Shown piece after piece: positions 1 through 8,759 of a DNA stretch of 64,000 nucleotides (the stretch's first letter is position 1; every line of letters starts with the position of its first letter). The notes beneath the pieces are model-generated. The model made no database searches. It was given only the letters and a program-made list of their open reading frames with translations, and had not been told where the DNA came from. The stretch is from Glutamicibacter mishrai (GTDB taxonomy: Bacteria > Actinomycetota > Actinomycetes > Actinomycetales > Micrococcaceae), in assembly GCF_012221945.1 (NCBI RefSeq), contig NZ_CP032549.1, positions 2,666,001-2,730,000 on the forward strand, read 5' to 3'. A program made the position numbers and the translations under genes.

Positions 1-1215
1 GTCACAGACGCCCAGATCCACGCCATAGAGGGTGCCACCTACCAGGAAGATGAAATCCCGCTGGCGCCCACCCGCTCATTCGCCCGCCCGCTGCTGGGAT
101 CAGTGGGGGAGGCCACCGAGGAAATCATCAAGAAGTCCGAGGGCAAGATCAAGAGCGGCGACCAGGTCGGCATGTCCGGCCTGCAGTCCGCCTACAACGA
201 CACGCTCTCGGGCACCGACGGCATCGTGGTCTCCCGCTACACCAAGGACAACGAAGCGCAAGGTGAACTGTTCACCGCTGAGCCGGTCGCCGGCAAGGAC
301 GTGGAAACGACCTTGGACATGGATCTGCAGCAAAGCGCCGACGAGCTGCTGGAAGATGCGGATTCGAACTCGGCCATCGTTGCCATCCGCCCTTCGGACG
401 GCAGCGTGCTCGCAGCCGCGTCGGGCCCCGTGGACTCCGGGCTGAATACAGCCCTGCAGGGAGCCTACGCCCCGGGTTCATCCTTCAAGGTGATCAGCGC
501 GCTGTCCATGCTGCGCGAAGGATCCACCCCGGACTCCAAGGTCCAGTGCCCGGCCACCACGGTAGTCGATGGAAAGACCTTCAAGAACTACGACGGCTAC
601 CCGGCGGCCAAGCTCGGCACCATCCCGCTCTCCGAGGCAATCGCCCAGTCCTGCAACACCGTTTTCGTGAACCAGGGAGCGGAAATCGGCGGCAAGAAGC
701 TGGCCGAAGCCGCCGCAGCGCTCGGATTGACCGGGGAAGATGGCACCGGGATCGGCTCGGTGCTCGGCTCGGTCCCCGATGATTCGGAAGGAACCACGCA
801 GGCGGCCAATATGATCGGCCAAGGCGTGGTGCAGGCCTCGCCTCTGGGCATGGCCACCGTGGCCGCCTCTGTCCAGGCCAAGTCGACCGTCCAGCCAAAG
901 CTCGTGGTGTCCCCGGAACCCAAGGCGCCAGCCAAGCCGGCCTCTGAACTCACCGAAAAAGAAGCTGGGCAATTGGCCACCATGATGGGTGAAGTCATCG
1001 ACCACGGAACGCTCAAGGACCTGAACTCGCTCTCCGGATCCAAGATCATCGGCAAGAGCGGCACCGCCGAATACGACAGCGAGCGCAACGCCCACGCTTG
1101 GGCCATCGTCGCCCAGGGCGACCTCGCCGTGGCTGCTTTTGTCGAAGATGGCGACGGCGGAGCTCAAAGCGCCGGACCACTGGTCAAGGCAATGCTTCAG
1201 GCCGCGGCCAAGTAG
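1..1215 (+). CDS. Class B penicillin-binding protein, 3' part (5' end outside window)
   Basis: The reading frame is open from base 1 and closes with TAG at 1213-1215, so the gene is cut by the window edge. The visible ~404 residues hold the end of a PBP dimerisation domain followed by a complete transpeptidase domain. The active-site SxxK is in GSSFKV (Ser codon at 478), the SxN triad is SCN (around 652-660), and the KTG-type box is KSGTAEY (around 1057). These enzymes cross-link peptidoglycan outside the membrane. The N-terminal anchor, and any MecA-like NTF2 domain common in actinobacterial relatives, lies outside the window. The next gene is on the same strand 38 bp away but is functionally unrelated. 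Class B assignment is firm; the exact paralogue (PbpA, PBP2 or other) is not resolvable. Confidence 0.93.
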   Translation, partial: VTDAQIHAIEGATYQEDEIPLAPTRSFARPLLGSVGEATEEIIKKSEGKIKSGDQVGMSGLQSAYNDTLSGTDGIVVSRYTKDNEAQGELFTAEPVAGKDVETTLDMDLQQSADELLEDADSNSAIVAIRPSDGSVLAAASGPVDSGLNTALQGAYAPGSSFKVISALSMLREGSTPDSKVQCPATTVVDGKTFKNYDGYPAAKLGTIPLSEAIAQSCNTVFVNQGAEIGGKKLAEAAAALGLTGEDGTGIGSVLGSVPDDSEGTTQAANMIGQGVVQASPLGMATVAASVQAKSTVQPKLVVSPEPKAPAKPASELTEKEAGQLATMMGEVIDHGTLKDLNSLSGSKIIGKSGTAEYDSERNAHAWAIVAQGDLAVAAFVEDGDGGAQSAGPLVKAMLQAAAK

Positions 1216-1253
1216 GACTTGTGCGGCAATGGCACAATTGACAGACTAAGCTC

Positions 1254-1805
1254 ATGGGAATTGTCTACAACACCAGTATGTCGCCAAGCAAGAACGAGCT
1301 GGTCTCCGCTTGGCTGCCCAAGCAGGACTTCTATACCGGTAAAGGCACCCCAAAACTCCAGCACATTGGAGGCTTCCGCCTAGAGGACCCGCAGGGCGAA
1401 GTAGGTGTGGAATTGCGCATCTACGCTGACCACTCGGACACCTCGGACGTGGTCTACCACCTGCCTCTGACCTACCGGGATGCCCCCTTGCCGGGCGCCG
1501 AAAAATACCTGATCGGCACCAGCGAGCATGCCATCCTGGGCAAGCGCTACATCTACGACGCCGCCGGGGACCCGGTATTCATCGCCCAAGCCCGCCAACT
1601 GCTGGCCGGGAAGACCACAGCGCAGCACCATTCGGAGTCCTTCACCGACGAGCCGCGGATCAAGCTCAAAGGCCAAACCGCTGGCAAGGATGCGGTGATT
1701 ATCCGCAAGCCCGTTTCGTCCGCCTCCGCCGGTGACGGGGTCATCGGCTACTGGGAAAACGCGCTGGGCCAGGAATTGACCGGATTGGTATTGCGAACAG
1801 CATAA
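1254..1805 (+). CDS. Maltokinase N-terminal cap-like domain protein
   Basis: This 183-residue protein resembles the N-terminal cap domain of actinobacterial maltokinases (Mak/Pep2 family), seen in segments such as KYLIGTSEHAILGKRYIYDA followed by a conserved acidic/basic core. The kinase domain itself is absent, so it is a free-standing cap. Such stand-alone proteins occur in actinobacteria and are often loosely annotated as glucan-branching-like; their role is not established to my knowledge. The start is uncertain: ATG 1254 has no clear ribosome-binding site, and an in-frame ATG at 1278 is possible. It sits between the PBP gene and gatC with no trehalose or glycogen gene nearby. Domain similarity is recognised from memory; function is unknown. 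Confidence 0.65.
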   Translation: MGIVYNTSMSPSKNELVSAWLPKQDFYTGKGTPKLQHIGGFRLEDPQGEVGVELRIYADHSDTSDVVYHLPLTYRDAPLPGAEKYLIGTSEHAILGKRYIYDAAGDPVFIAQARQLLAGKTTAQHHSESFTDEPRIKLKGQTAGKDAVIIRKPVSSASAGDGVIGYWENALGQELTGLVLRTA

Positions 1806-1890
1806 CTACTGCGCCACATAAAGGTCTGATGGCGGGCCTGCAAGGGATAGACTTGTCTATGAAACCCAACCGCCATTCAAAGGGAGATAC

Positions 1891-2187
1891 ATGTCTGCCA
1901 TCAGCCGTGAGGACGTTGTGCATCTGGCACACCTTGCCCACATCGAGATGAGCGGCGCAGAGCTGGACAAAATGACCGGTGAGCTCGACGCTATCGTCGG
2001 TGCCATCGCGTCCGTCAGCGAAGTCGCCTCCTCCGACGTCCCAGCCACCAGCCACCCGATCCCGCTGACCAATGTGTTGCGCGAAGACACGGTGGGGCAG
2101 ACGCTGAGCATCGACGAAGTCCTGCTCAACGCCCCGGATTCGGATTCGGACCGCTTCAAGGTCCCGGCAATTCTGGACGGTGAATAA
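1891..2187 (+). CDS. gatC: Asp-tRNA(Asn)/Glu-tRNA(Gln) amidotransferase subunit C
   Basis: This 98-residue small subunit of GatCAB starts with the typical [17 protein letters not shown] helix and ends in the conserved [10 protein letters not shown] tail. GatC stabilises the GatA-GatB complex that converts misacylated Glu-tRNA(Gln) and/or Asp-tRNA(Asn) to the amide forms in the cytoplasm. A good ribosome-binding site (AGGGAG, 1881-1886) precedes ATG 1891. It is the first gene of gatC-gatA-gatB on one strand, with gatA starting right after its stop codon. A tRNA-Asn gene is also present in this window (46.3 kb). Assignment is secure. Confidence 0.96.
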   Translation: MSAISREDVVHLAHLAHIEMSGAELDKMTGELDAIVGAIASVSEVASSDVPATSHPIPLTNVLREDTVGQTLSIDEVLLNAPDSDSDRFKVPAILDGE

Positions 2188-2191
2188 TTTC

Positions 2192-3730
2192 ATGAACGAA
2201 CTGATCAAGCTCTCCGGCACCGAACTGGCCGCCAAGCTGCGCGCCGGCGAAGTCACCTCCGTCGAAGCCGTCCAGGCCCACCTGGACCGCATCGCCGAGG
2301 TTGACGGCGCACTGAACGCCTTCCTGCACGTGAACGCGGAAGAAGCCCTGGCAGTAGCCGCAGAAGTCGACGCCATCCGTGCCGCAGGCGGCGCCGAAGC
2401 AGAAGCACTGCACCCGCTGGCCGGCGTGCCAATCGCGATCAAGGACCTGATCGTCACCAAGGGCCAGCCAACCACCGCGGCATCAAAGATGCTCGAAGGC
2501 TGGATGAGCCCGTACGACGCCACCGTGATCGAAAAGATCCGTGCTGCCAAGCTGCCAATGCTGGGCAAGACCAACCTCGATGAATTCGCCATGGGTTCCT
2601 CCACCGAGCACTCCGCCTACGGCGTGACCCGCAACCCATGGGACCTGAACCGCATTCCCGGCGGTTCCGGCGGCGGCTCGGCCGCTGCCGTGGCTTCCTA
2701 CGAAGCTCCTCTGGCACTGGGCACCGACACCGGTGGATCCATCCGCCAGCCAGGTGCTGTCACCGGCACCGTGGGCGTGAAGCCGACCTACGGCGCGGTT
2801 TCGCGTTACGGCGCGATCGCCATGGCCTCCTCGCTGGACCAGATCGGCCCGGTCTCCCGTACCGTGCTGGACTCGGCATATCTGCAGGAACTGATCGGCG
2901 GGCACGACCCGAAGGATTCCACCTCGCTGCCAAAGGACCTTGAAGGCCTGGTTGCCGCCGCTGAGGCCGGCGCCACCGGAGACCTGAAGGGCCTGCGCGT
3001 TGGCGTCATCAAGGAACTTACCGGCGAGGGCTACCAGGAGGGCGTCCAGGCGCGCTTCAACGAGTCGCTGGAACTGCTCAAGGCTGCCGGCGCTGAAATC
3101 GTCGAGGTTTCCTGCCCGAACTTCAAGTACGCGCTGGGCGCCTACTACCTGATCATGCCTTCAGAGGTCTCCTCCAACCTGGCCAAGTTCGACGGTGTCC
3201 GCTACGGCAACCGCGTGCTGCCAGAAGAGGGCCCAATGACCATCGAGCGCGTCATGGGTGCTACCCGTGCCGCCGGTTTTGGCGATGAGGTCAAGCGCCG
3301 CATCATCCTGGGCACCTACGCCCTGTCTGCTGGCTACTACGACGCCTACTACGGCTCGGCTCAGAAGGTCCGCACACTGATCCAGCGCGACTTCGATGCC
3401 GCGTTCGAACAGGCAGACGTGCTGGTTTCCCCAACCGCGCCTACCGTGGCTTTCGAGCTGGGCGCCAACGACAACGACCCGCTGGCCATGTACCTCAACG
3501 ACGTGGCCACCATCCCGGCCAACCTCGCTGGCGTCCCGGGCATCACCGTGCCTGGCGGCCTGTCCGAGAACCTGCCGGTTGGCATCCAGTTCCTGGCTCC
3601 GGCCTTCGAGGACGCCCGCCTGTACCGCGCCGGCGCTGCCCTGGAAACCCTGCTGGAAAAGCAGTGGGGCCACTCGCTGATCTCGCAGGCACCAGCCATC
3701 AACACCGCTTCGATCGCGCAGGAGGCCTAG
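2192..3730 (+). CDS. gatA: Asp-tRNA(Asn)/Glu-tRNA(Gln) amidotransferase subunit A
   Basis: GatA hydrolyses glutamine and delivers ammonia to GatB for tRNA-dependent transamidation. The 512-residue protein carries the amidase signature: the catalytic Lys in IAIKDLI, the glycine/serine-rich [12 protein letters not shown] loop, and the nucleophile Ser in [11 protein letters not shown] chose ATG 2192 because it begins the typical MNELIKLSG start and has GGTGA 8 bases upstream. A GTG at 2180, overlapping the end of gatC, would add four residues. It lies 4 bp after gatC and 5 bp before gatB, consistent with one transcript. Length and motifs fit the family. Confidence 0.96.
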   Translation: MNELIKLSGTELAAKLRAGEVTSVEAVQAHLDRIAEVDGALNAFLHVNAEEALAVAAEVDAIRAAGGAEAEALHPLAGVPIAIKDLIVTKGQPTTAASKMLEGWMSPYDATVIEKIRAAKLPMLGKTNLDEFAMGSSTEHSAYGVTRNPWDLNRIPGGSGGGSAAAVASYEAPLALGTDTGGSIRQPGAVTGTVGVKPTYGAVSRYGAIAMASSLDQIGPVSRTVLDSAYLQELIGGHDPKDSTSLPKDLEGLVAAAEAGATGDLKGLRVGVIKELTGEGYQEGVQARFNESLELLKAAGAEIVEVSCPNFKYALGAYYLIMPSEVSSNLAKFDGVRYGNRVLPEEGPMTIERVMGATRAAGFGDEVKRRIILGTYALSAGYYDAYYGSAQKVRTLIQRDFDAAFEQADVLVSPTAPTVAFELGANDNDPLAMYLNDVATIPANLAGVPGITVPGGLSENLPVGIQFLAPAFEDARLYRAGAALETLLEKQWGHSLISQAPAINTASIAQEA

Positions 3731-3735
3731 AGATC

Positions 3736-5244
3736 ATGAGCAACTACACCGATGAATTGGTTGACTTCGACGAAGCCCTGGATCGCTACGACCCAGTCCT
3801 GGGCTTCGAGGTCCACGTCGAGCTGAACACCAAGACCAAGATGTTCTCCGACGCCCCGAACGCCTTCGGTGACGAGCCGAACACGAACGTCACCCCGGTG
3901 GACCTGGGCCTGCCTGGCGTGCTGCCAGTGGTCAACAAGACCGCCGTGGAGTACTCCATCCTGATCGGCCTGGCACTGAACTGCCAGATCGCCGAGAAGT
4001 GCGGCTTCGCCCGCAAGAACTACTTCTACCCGGACACCCCGAAGAACTTCCAGACCTCCCAGTACGATGATCCGATTGCCTATGACGGCTACCTGGACAT
4101 CGAGCTGGAAGACGGCGAAGTCTTCCGCGTCGAGATCGAACGCGCCCACATGGAAGAAGACGCCGGCAAGCTGACCCACATGGGTGGCGCCACCGGCCGC
4201 ATCCAGGGTGCCGACTACTCGCTGGTGGACTACAACCGCGCAGGTGTGCCACTGGTCGAGATCGTCACCAAGCCAATCGTTGGCGCCGGCAAGCGTGCGC
4301 CCGAACTGGCCAAGGCCTACGTGGCCGCAGTGCGTGAAATCGTGAAGAATCTTGGTGTTTCCGACGCCAAGATGGAACGCGGCAACGTGCGTTGCGATGC
4401 CAACGTTTCGCTGATGCCAAAGGACGCTGACAAGTTCGGTACACGTACCGAAACCAAGAACGTCAACTCCTTGCGCGCAGTGGAGCACGCGGTGCGTTTC
4501 GAGATCGAACGCCACGCAGCAGTACTGGATTCCGGGGCCAAGATTGTCCAGGAAACCCGCCACTGGCATGAGGACACCCGCTCCACCACCTCGGGCCGCC
4601 CGAAGTCGGACGCCGATGACTACCGCTACTTCCCGGAGCCTGATCTGGTGCCGATCGTCACCACCGCGCAGTGGGTCGAAGAGCTGCGCTCCCGCCTGCC
4701 GGAACCTCCAGCCGAGCGCCGCAAGCGCCTGAAGGCCGAGTGGGGCTACGCCGACAAAGAATTCCGCGACGTGGTCAACGCCGGCGTGCTCGACGAGATC
4801 GAAGCCACCGTGACTGCTGGCGCATCGGCTGCCGTGGCCCGCAAGTGGTGGATGGGCGAGATCGCTCGTCTGGCCAAGGCCGCGGACAAGGACATCGCCG
4901 ACTTGGGCGTTACTCCTGCGACCATCGTTGAGCTGAACTCGCTGATCGAGGGCAAGAAGATCAACGACAAGATCGCCCGCCAGGTCCTGGAATTCGTCAT
5001 TGCTGGCGAAGGCACCCCAAGCGAAATCGTTGAGAAGCGCAGCCTGGCTGTTGTGAACGACGATGACGCGCTGGGCAAGGCCGTGGATGACGCCATGGCT
5101 GCCATGCCTGATGTGGTTGAGAAGATCAAGGGAGGCAAGATGCAGGCTATCGGTGCGCTGATGGGCCCTGTTATGAAGGCTACCCGCGGACAGGCCGACG
5201 CCGGCCGCGTTCGTGAAATCGTGATGGAGAAGCTGGGACTCTAG
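3736..5244 (+). CDS. gatB: Asp-tRNA(Asn)/Glu-tRNA(Gln) amidotransferase subunit B
   Basis: GatB binds the misacylated tRNA, activates its side chain with ATP and accepts ammonia from GatA. The 502-residue protein shows the GatB/PET112 core, including GFEVHVELNTKTKMF near the N terminus, CGFARKNYFYPDTPKN, and a C-terminal YqeY-like tail ending in ALMGPVMKATRGQAD. ATG 3736 is preferred over an upstream in-frame start at 3664 because GGAGG (3721-3725) precedes it and the longer form would run into gatA. It is the last gene of gatCAB; a strong terminator follows at 5269. Confidence 0.96.
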   Translation: MSNYTDELVDFDEALDRYDPVLGFEVHVELNTKTKMFSDAPNAFGDEPNTNVTPVDLGLPGVLPVVNKTAVEYSILIGLALNCQIAEKCGFARKNYFYPDTPKNFQTSQYDDPIAYDGYLDIELEDGEVFRVEIERAHMEEDAGKLTHMGGATGRIQGADYSLVDYNRAGVPLVEIVTKPIVGAGKRAPELAKAYVAAVREIVKNLGVSDAKMERGNVRCDANVSLMPKDADKFGTRTETKNVNSLRAVEHAVRFEIERHAAVLDSGAKIVQETRHWHEDTRSTTSGRPKSDADDYRYFPEPDLVPIVTTAQWVEELRSRLPEPPAERRKRLKAEWGYADKEFRDVVNAGVLDEIEATVTAGASAAVARKWWMGEIARLAKAADKDIADLGVTPATIVELNSLIEGKKINDKIARQVLEFVIAGEGTPSEIVEKRSLAVVNDDDALGKAVDDAMAAMPDVVEKIKGGKMQAIGALMGPVMKATRGQADAGRVREIVMEKLGL

Positions 5245-5268
5245 TTCCGCAGAATCCAAAGCCAGACA

Positions 5269-5312
5269 CCAGCCTCGGACTTCCACTTGTGAAGTCCGAG
5301 GCTGGCGTTTTT
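5269..5312 (+). terminator. Rho-independent terminator of gatCAB
   Basis: A perfect 14-bp inverted repeat (5269-5282 with 5292-5305) reading CCAGCCTCGGACTT and its complement encloses a short loop and is followed by five T residues (5308-5312). It lies 24 bp after the gatB stop codon. Confidence 0.93.
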
Positions 5313-5388
5313 AACGAGCATTACGCACAGATGATCTTGATGGCACAGGTTTTTATGAGTCGTTTTTATATTCAGTTAGTATCTGAAC

Positions 5389-6321
5389 ATGATCAACGCA
5401 TCTCGTGGACTGAAAGCTTTCGGTGTCGTCGCAACACTAGGGTTGCTGCTCACTGGTTGCAGCGAACCGAAGAGTGACCTGAAGACCTTGACTCCGACGG
5501 TTGGCCCATCGCCGAGCAAGGAAGCGCCCAAGATCAAGTCCCTGCGAGATGCGGATCTTGCCAATGCGGAGTGGACTGATCCGATGGCGATTGATGGCCA
5601 TGCCTCGAAAATTCGTCTCAAGAATTCAAAAGGCAGCGATGAATTCAACAGCTACAAGTTGGGGAAGATCGTCTATGCGGATCTGAATGCCGACGGAGTA
5701 GACGACGCAGTCGCGACCTTCACCAGCACTTCCGGCAATGCCTACTGGGAACACTTTGTCGCATGGGTAGCGACGGCTGATGGCCCGGTTCAGGTACCTG
5801 GAGAGATCGCCTACTCGCATAATTGCGGGTCCACTGTTGAAAGCGTGGCGCCAGCGAAGCAAGGAGTCAAGGTCACTGAATATCTGCGCAGCGACTTTGA
5901 AAATACTGCCTGTTCCGAGAACGGGCCACTGAAACAAGTTAGAACGGTTGGCGTAAAGCAGTATGCCGGCGATGACCAGTACTACCTCGTGCGCACGGAT
6001 GCACTGGGTGGCTACGGCGGATATTGCCATCCAGAAGTGCAGGGAGAAACGATTTCAGTCTCGATCCCGGTCTATTCAGCTCCAAATTCCAGAAGCAAGA
6101 TGCCATTGCAGCGCCAGGAAATGATGGGCTACATGGCCGGACCGGAAGCTGCTGGTACCGTCACCAAGGATGGACAGTGGGCCTTAGGCGCGGTGCTGAT
6201 CAGGGATGAGAAATCGGCAACCGGAATGAAGACGCGTTGCGCGTGGATCCCAACGACCAAGAACCCGTTGCACACCGAAGGCGAAGCGGTGTTGGGAGAA
6301 AACGGGAAACCGGTGGGGTAG
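5389..6321 (+). CDS. Secreted lipoprotein of unknown function
   Basis: This 310-residue protein has a lipoprotein signal peptide: a basic start, a hydrophobic stretch, and the lipobox LLTGC with the acylated Cys at residue 24. The mature part contains VYADLNADGVDDAVATF, which resembles an FG-GAP/VCBS-like aspartate-rich calcium loop, so a metal-binding beta structure is possible. No enzyme motif is recognised. There is no Shine-Dalgarno site; instead TAGTAT (5377-5382) ends six bases before the ATG, a spacing typical of leaderless actinobacterial transcripts. It opens the more AT-rich block of the window. Export and lipidation are well supported; function is unknown. Confidence 0.8.
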   Translation: MINASRGLKAFGVVATLGLLLTGCSEPKSDLKTLTPTVGPSPSKEAPKIKSLRDADLANAEWTDPMAIDGHASKIRLKNSKGSDEFNSYKLGKIVYADLNADGVDDAVATFTSTSGNAYWEHFVAWVATADGPVQVPGEIAYSHNCGSTVESVAPAKQGVKVTEYLRSDFENTACSENGPLKQVRTVGVKQYAGDDQYYLVRTDALGGYGGYCHPEVQGETISVSIPVYSAPNSRSKMPLQRQEMMGYMAGPEAAGTVTKDGQWALGAVLIRDEKSATGMKTRCAWIPTTKNPLHTEGEAVLGENGKPVG

Positions 6322-6422
6322 TGCAAGAACAATGAGTTCTGAATTGTGTACGGTTGGTGCGGTCGCGAACGGGTACGTTGCGTGACATGGATGCTGAGAA
6401 GTATCAGCAAGTGCGAATTGAT

Positions 6423-6830
6423 TCATTCCCATGGGTTGAAGAGCGAGACACCAGTTTGATCAAAATCCTTCACGTTCCTCGTTACCAGAACTAAATCGTG
6501 AACTAGGGCAGTGGCGGCTATGAGTCCATCCATATGTGGCAGCGGGTCGGGGAACTGTAGGTTTGCAGCGACCTGAGCAATGCGATCATCGACGAGGATG
6601 AAGGCGCCCTTGAAATTCCGCTTGACATTGTTGTCTAGCCATATTCGCAATCTTTTGCCCTGTAGTGGATCTTCGCGTTCTGCCCTCTGTACTCCGACCT
6701 CAAGTTCAAAAAGGGTAATCACACTTATCTGGATGTCAGATTCTCGCTGTGCTGATAGCCAAGTGCGTGCAGGGGAAAGGAGTGTTCTTCGCGAATCGCT
6801 GATGATGTTTGTGTCTACCAAAAATTTCAT
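6423..6830 (-). CDS. PIN-domain toxin, VapC/FitB type
   Basis: This 135-residue PIN-domain ribonuclease is the toxin of a type II pair. The acidic active-site residues are visible in MKFLVDTNIIS (Asp6), in FELEVG (Glu), in HMDGLIAATA (Asp) and in TRNVKDF (Asp). PIN toxins of this family cleave RNA, often tRNA or rRNA, in a Mg-dependent way. The start ATG overlaps the antitoxin stop by four bases (ATGA), so translation is coupled. The combination with a Phd-type antitoxin is common. Target and activity are not predictable from sequence. Confidence 0.9.
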   Translation of the reverse strand: MKFLVDTNIISDSRRTLLSPARTWLSAQRESDIQISVITLFELEVGVQRAEREDPLQGKRLRIWLDNNVKRNFKGAFILVDDRIAQVAANLQFPDPLPHMDGLIAATALVHDLVLVTRNVKDFDQTGVSLFNPWE

Positions 6831-7075
6831 AGGTCTATGTCTCGTTCTTCTAGGGTTCTGGCGGGAATATCCAATTCGTAGTCAACTTCTTCTCCGGCCC
6901 ATAGGAAATCGCCAACGAGCCGTTCGCTCTTTGTGATGCGATCGTATTCTTCAGCGCTAAGTAGCACGTGCGACGGACGTCCATGATCTGTAATCATGAC
7001 TGGTTCTTTCATCGCGGCTCTTTTTGCGGCTGAGACGTCTTGATTAAATTCTCGGCTCGTTATGGTCTTGCTCAT
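6827..7075 (-). CDS. Phd/YefM-family antitoxin
   Basis: This 82-residue antitoxin has a Phd/YefM-type N-terminal DNA-binding part (TITSREFNQDVSAAKRAAM, then VMITDHGRPSHVLLSAEEYDR) and an acidic C-terminal tail likely to block the toxin. I prefer the ATG at 7075 because AAAGGA lies about ten bases upstream; a GTG at 7084 would put that site too close. It is the first gene of a two-gene operon with the PIN toxin. A 7-bp perfect inverted repeat at 7092-7108 directly upstream is a probable autoregulatory operator. Confidence 0.9.
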   Translation of the reverse strand: MSKTITSREFNQDVSAAKRAAMKEPVMITDHGRPSHVLLSAEEYDRITKSERLVGDFLWAGEEVDYELDIPARTLEERDIDL

Positions 7076-7091
7076 TTTGCTCACATCCTTT

Positions 7092-7108
7092 GTACCTATA
7101 GTAGGTAC
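7092..7108 (-). promoter_or_regulatory. Probable autoregulatory operator of the toxin-antitoxin operon
   Basis: The sequence GTACCTA-TAG-TAGGTAC is a perfect 7-bp inverted repeat with a 3-base spacer. It lies just upstream of the antitoxin start, with TA-rich -10-like hexamers (TACTAT, TATAGT on the reverse strand) inside and beside it. Phd-type antitoxins usually bind such palindromes. This assignment is by position and symmetry only. Confidence 0.6.
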
Positions 7109-7230
7109 TATACGATGAAGCGGCAGCCTAGAACAGGCAGAGGAAAGTTCCTGTTCTTAAGTCCGATCCGACACTCACCGGAGCAAACACGACTACTTGA
7201 AGGGAACACGATTTAGCACCTTCGTCGTCG

Positions 7231-7788
7231 ATGCATAATGAACTGGTGAAGAGTGAATGGTTTGGTAGCCCAGGTAACGAGCCAGTCCGGCTTGTTGAGC
7301 ACGACCCCGATTGGGCAATTCAAGCCTTGGATTGGGCACTTCGCATTCAAAGAGCCATTGGCTCTATCGCTGAATCCGTCGAGCATATTGGCTCGACTGC
7401 GGTTCCTGGCCTCGTGGCCAAACCGGTTCTCGACCTTTTAGTAGTTGTTCCAAATATCGCCGACGAGCCTGTCTACCGACATAGCCTTGAAAGCCTCGGG
7501 CTGGTACTGCGACAACGCGAAACGGACCATCGTTTCTTTCGGCCGCCAGCGGGTGAGTTGAGAACAGTGCATGTTCACGTGTGCGAGGCCGGTTCGCTTT
7601 GGGAACAAGAGCATTTGGTGTTTCGAGATCGGCTGCGGGCAGACGCTTCGTTAGCCGGTGCCTACGCCAATTTGAAACGAGGACTGGCTAGAAGCGTCGG
7701 GCATGACCGGCTTGCCTACTCAGCAGGCAAATCCCAGTTCATCAAGGACGTTGTTGACGGAAAGTGGCCGCGTGACTTGTCGGTGTGA
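7231..7788 (+). CDS. GrpB family protein (UPF0157, nucleotidyltransferase-like fold)
   Basis: This 185-residue protein matches the GrpB/UPF0157 family: VRLVEHDPDWA at the start, then SVEHIGSTAVPGLVAKPVLDLLV, the family hallmark, and HVHVCEAGS with the trailing region EQEHLVFRDRLR. The family has a minimal nucleotidyltransferase fold; in some proteins it is fused to dephospho-CoA kinase, but a general role is not known. No clear ribosome-binding site precedes the ATG. Its last 47 bases overlap the 3' end of the convergent GlxA-type regulator. Confidence 0.88.
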   Translation: MHNELVKSEWFGSPGNEPVRLVEHDPDWAIQALDWALRIQRAIGSIAESVEHIGSTAVPGLVAKPVLDLLVVVPNIADEPVYRHSLESLGLVLRQRETDHRFFRPPAGELRTVHVHVCEAGSLWEQEHLVFRDRLRADASLAGAYANLKRGLARSVGHDRLAYSAGKSQFIKDVVDGKWPRDLSV

Positions 7789-8689
7789 TTCCTAAGCGAG
7801 CTATAAAATGCTTACGCAGCAGATCATCCGAAGTGAATCCGACTTCACGAGCTATGGCACCAATTGACAGGTCTGTTTGTTCAAGGAGGCGTTGTGCTTC
7901 TTGCACGCGGAGATCATTGAGCCAAGCGACGGGTGTAGTTCCGAGATTCGCAGAGAACCATCGGTGAAACGTTCGTGGAGACATTGCACAGGTAGCTGAG
8001 AGCTCTTTGACGCTCCACTGTCGTTGGAGATCCTTGCTGACTTGCAAATGTAGGTGCTCGACAGACGGCAACGAGCTGGCAGGAAGACGGGTATCTGCAT
8101 ATTGGGCTTGAGTACCCGGTCTGAACACGGGTGTGACCATTGCCTTGGCGATGGTCTGTGCGGCGTTTACGCCCCAACTCTCGCGAACCAAGTGCAACAA
8201 GAGATCAACCCCGGCGGTGACACCTGCTGACGTCCAGACTTTGTCCTTGCCACAATACAAATCCCTGGCCTTGACATGAATTCCTGGGTAGCGGCGGGCT
8301 AGTTCGTCGGCAAAGCGCCAGTGTGTTGTGGCTTCGCGCCCATTGAGCAGTCCGGCTTCAGCAAGTGTGAATGCGCCGGTGCATAACGAAGCTACAGTTA
8401 CACCGGCAGATGCAGCCCTCGCGACCGCATCGACTTCTACCTGACTCGGTTCGGACAGCGGATCTTCGCTGCCTGGGACCACCAGGATGTCGAGTTCCTC
8501 CACGGAGGTGAAGTCATGGGTGCTCCGGATCGATTGGAACGGGTCCAAATCAGTGACGTTCTCGGCTGCAATGAGGCGAATTGTCGGCCGGGGGAGTCCT
8601 CGATCTGAACGGTCATCGAATACTTCTCGAATAACCGCAATATCAAATGCACGCCGTCCCGGGCCGATGAGAATTCCGACGATCATCAT
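7742..8689 (-). CDS. GlxA-family transcriptional regulator (DJ-1/PfpI plus AraC HTH)
   Basis: This 315-residue protein has an N-terminal DJ-1/PfpI-like domain (roughly 1-175), with the nucleophile-elbow cysteine in VASLCTGAF. An AraC-type double helix-turn-helix follows (roughly 220-310), including WSVKELSATCAMSPRTFHRW and LSIGAIAREVGFTSDDLLRK. Such regulators act in the cytoplasm, and the DJ-1 part is thought to sense a small amide or amino compound. Divergent to it, about 70 bp away, is an isochorismatase-like hydrolase that may be its target. The last 47 bases overlap the convergent grpB-like gene. Confidence 0.92.
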   Translation of the reverse strand: MMIVGILIGPGRRAFDIAVIREVFDDRSDRGLPRPTIRLIAAENVTDLDPFQSIRSTHDFTSVEELDILVVPGSEDPLSEPSQVEVDAVARAASAGVTVASLCTGAFTLAEAGLLNGREATTHWRFADELARRYPGIHVKARDLYCGKDKVWTSAGVTAGVDLLLHLVRESWGVNAAQTIAKAMVTPVFRPGTQAQYADTRLPASSLPSVEHLHLQVSKDLQRQWSVKELSATCAMSPRTFHRWFSANLGTTPVAWLNDLRVQEAQRLLEQTDLSIGAIAREVGFTSDDLLRKHFIARLGITPTSHAATFRQQRP

Positions 8690-8759
8690 GGCGCAATCTT
8701 ATCGAACCATGGCATTAATGCCGCTGTTGATGCCTTTAGATCACTGATGAACTATAGGT

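Noticed and set aside
3727..5286. 519-codon reverse-strand open frame antisense to gatB
   Set aside because: Fully covered by gatB with conserved motifs; no family resemblance in the antisense frame.
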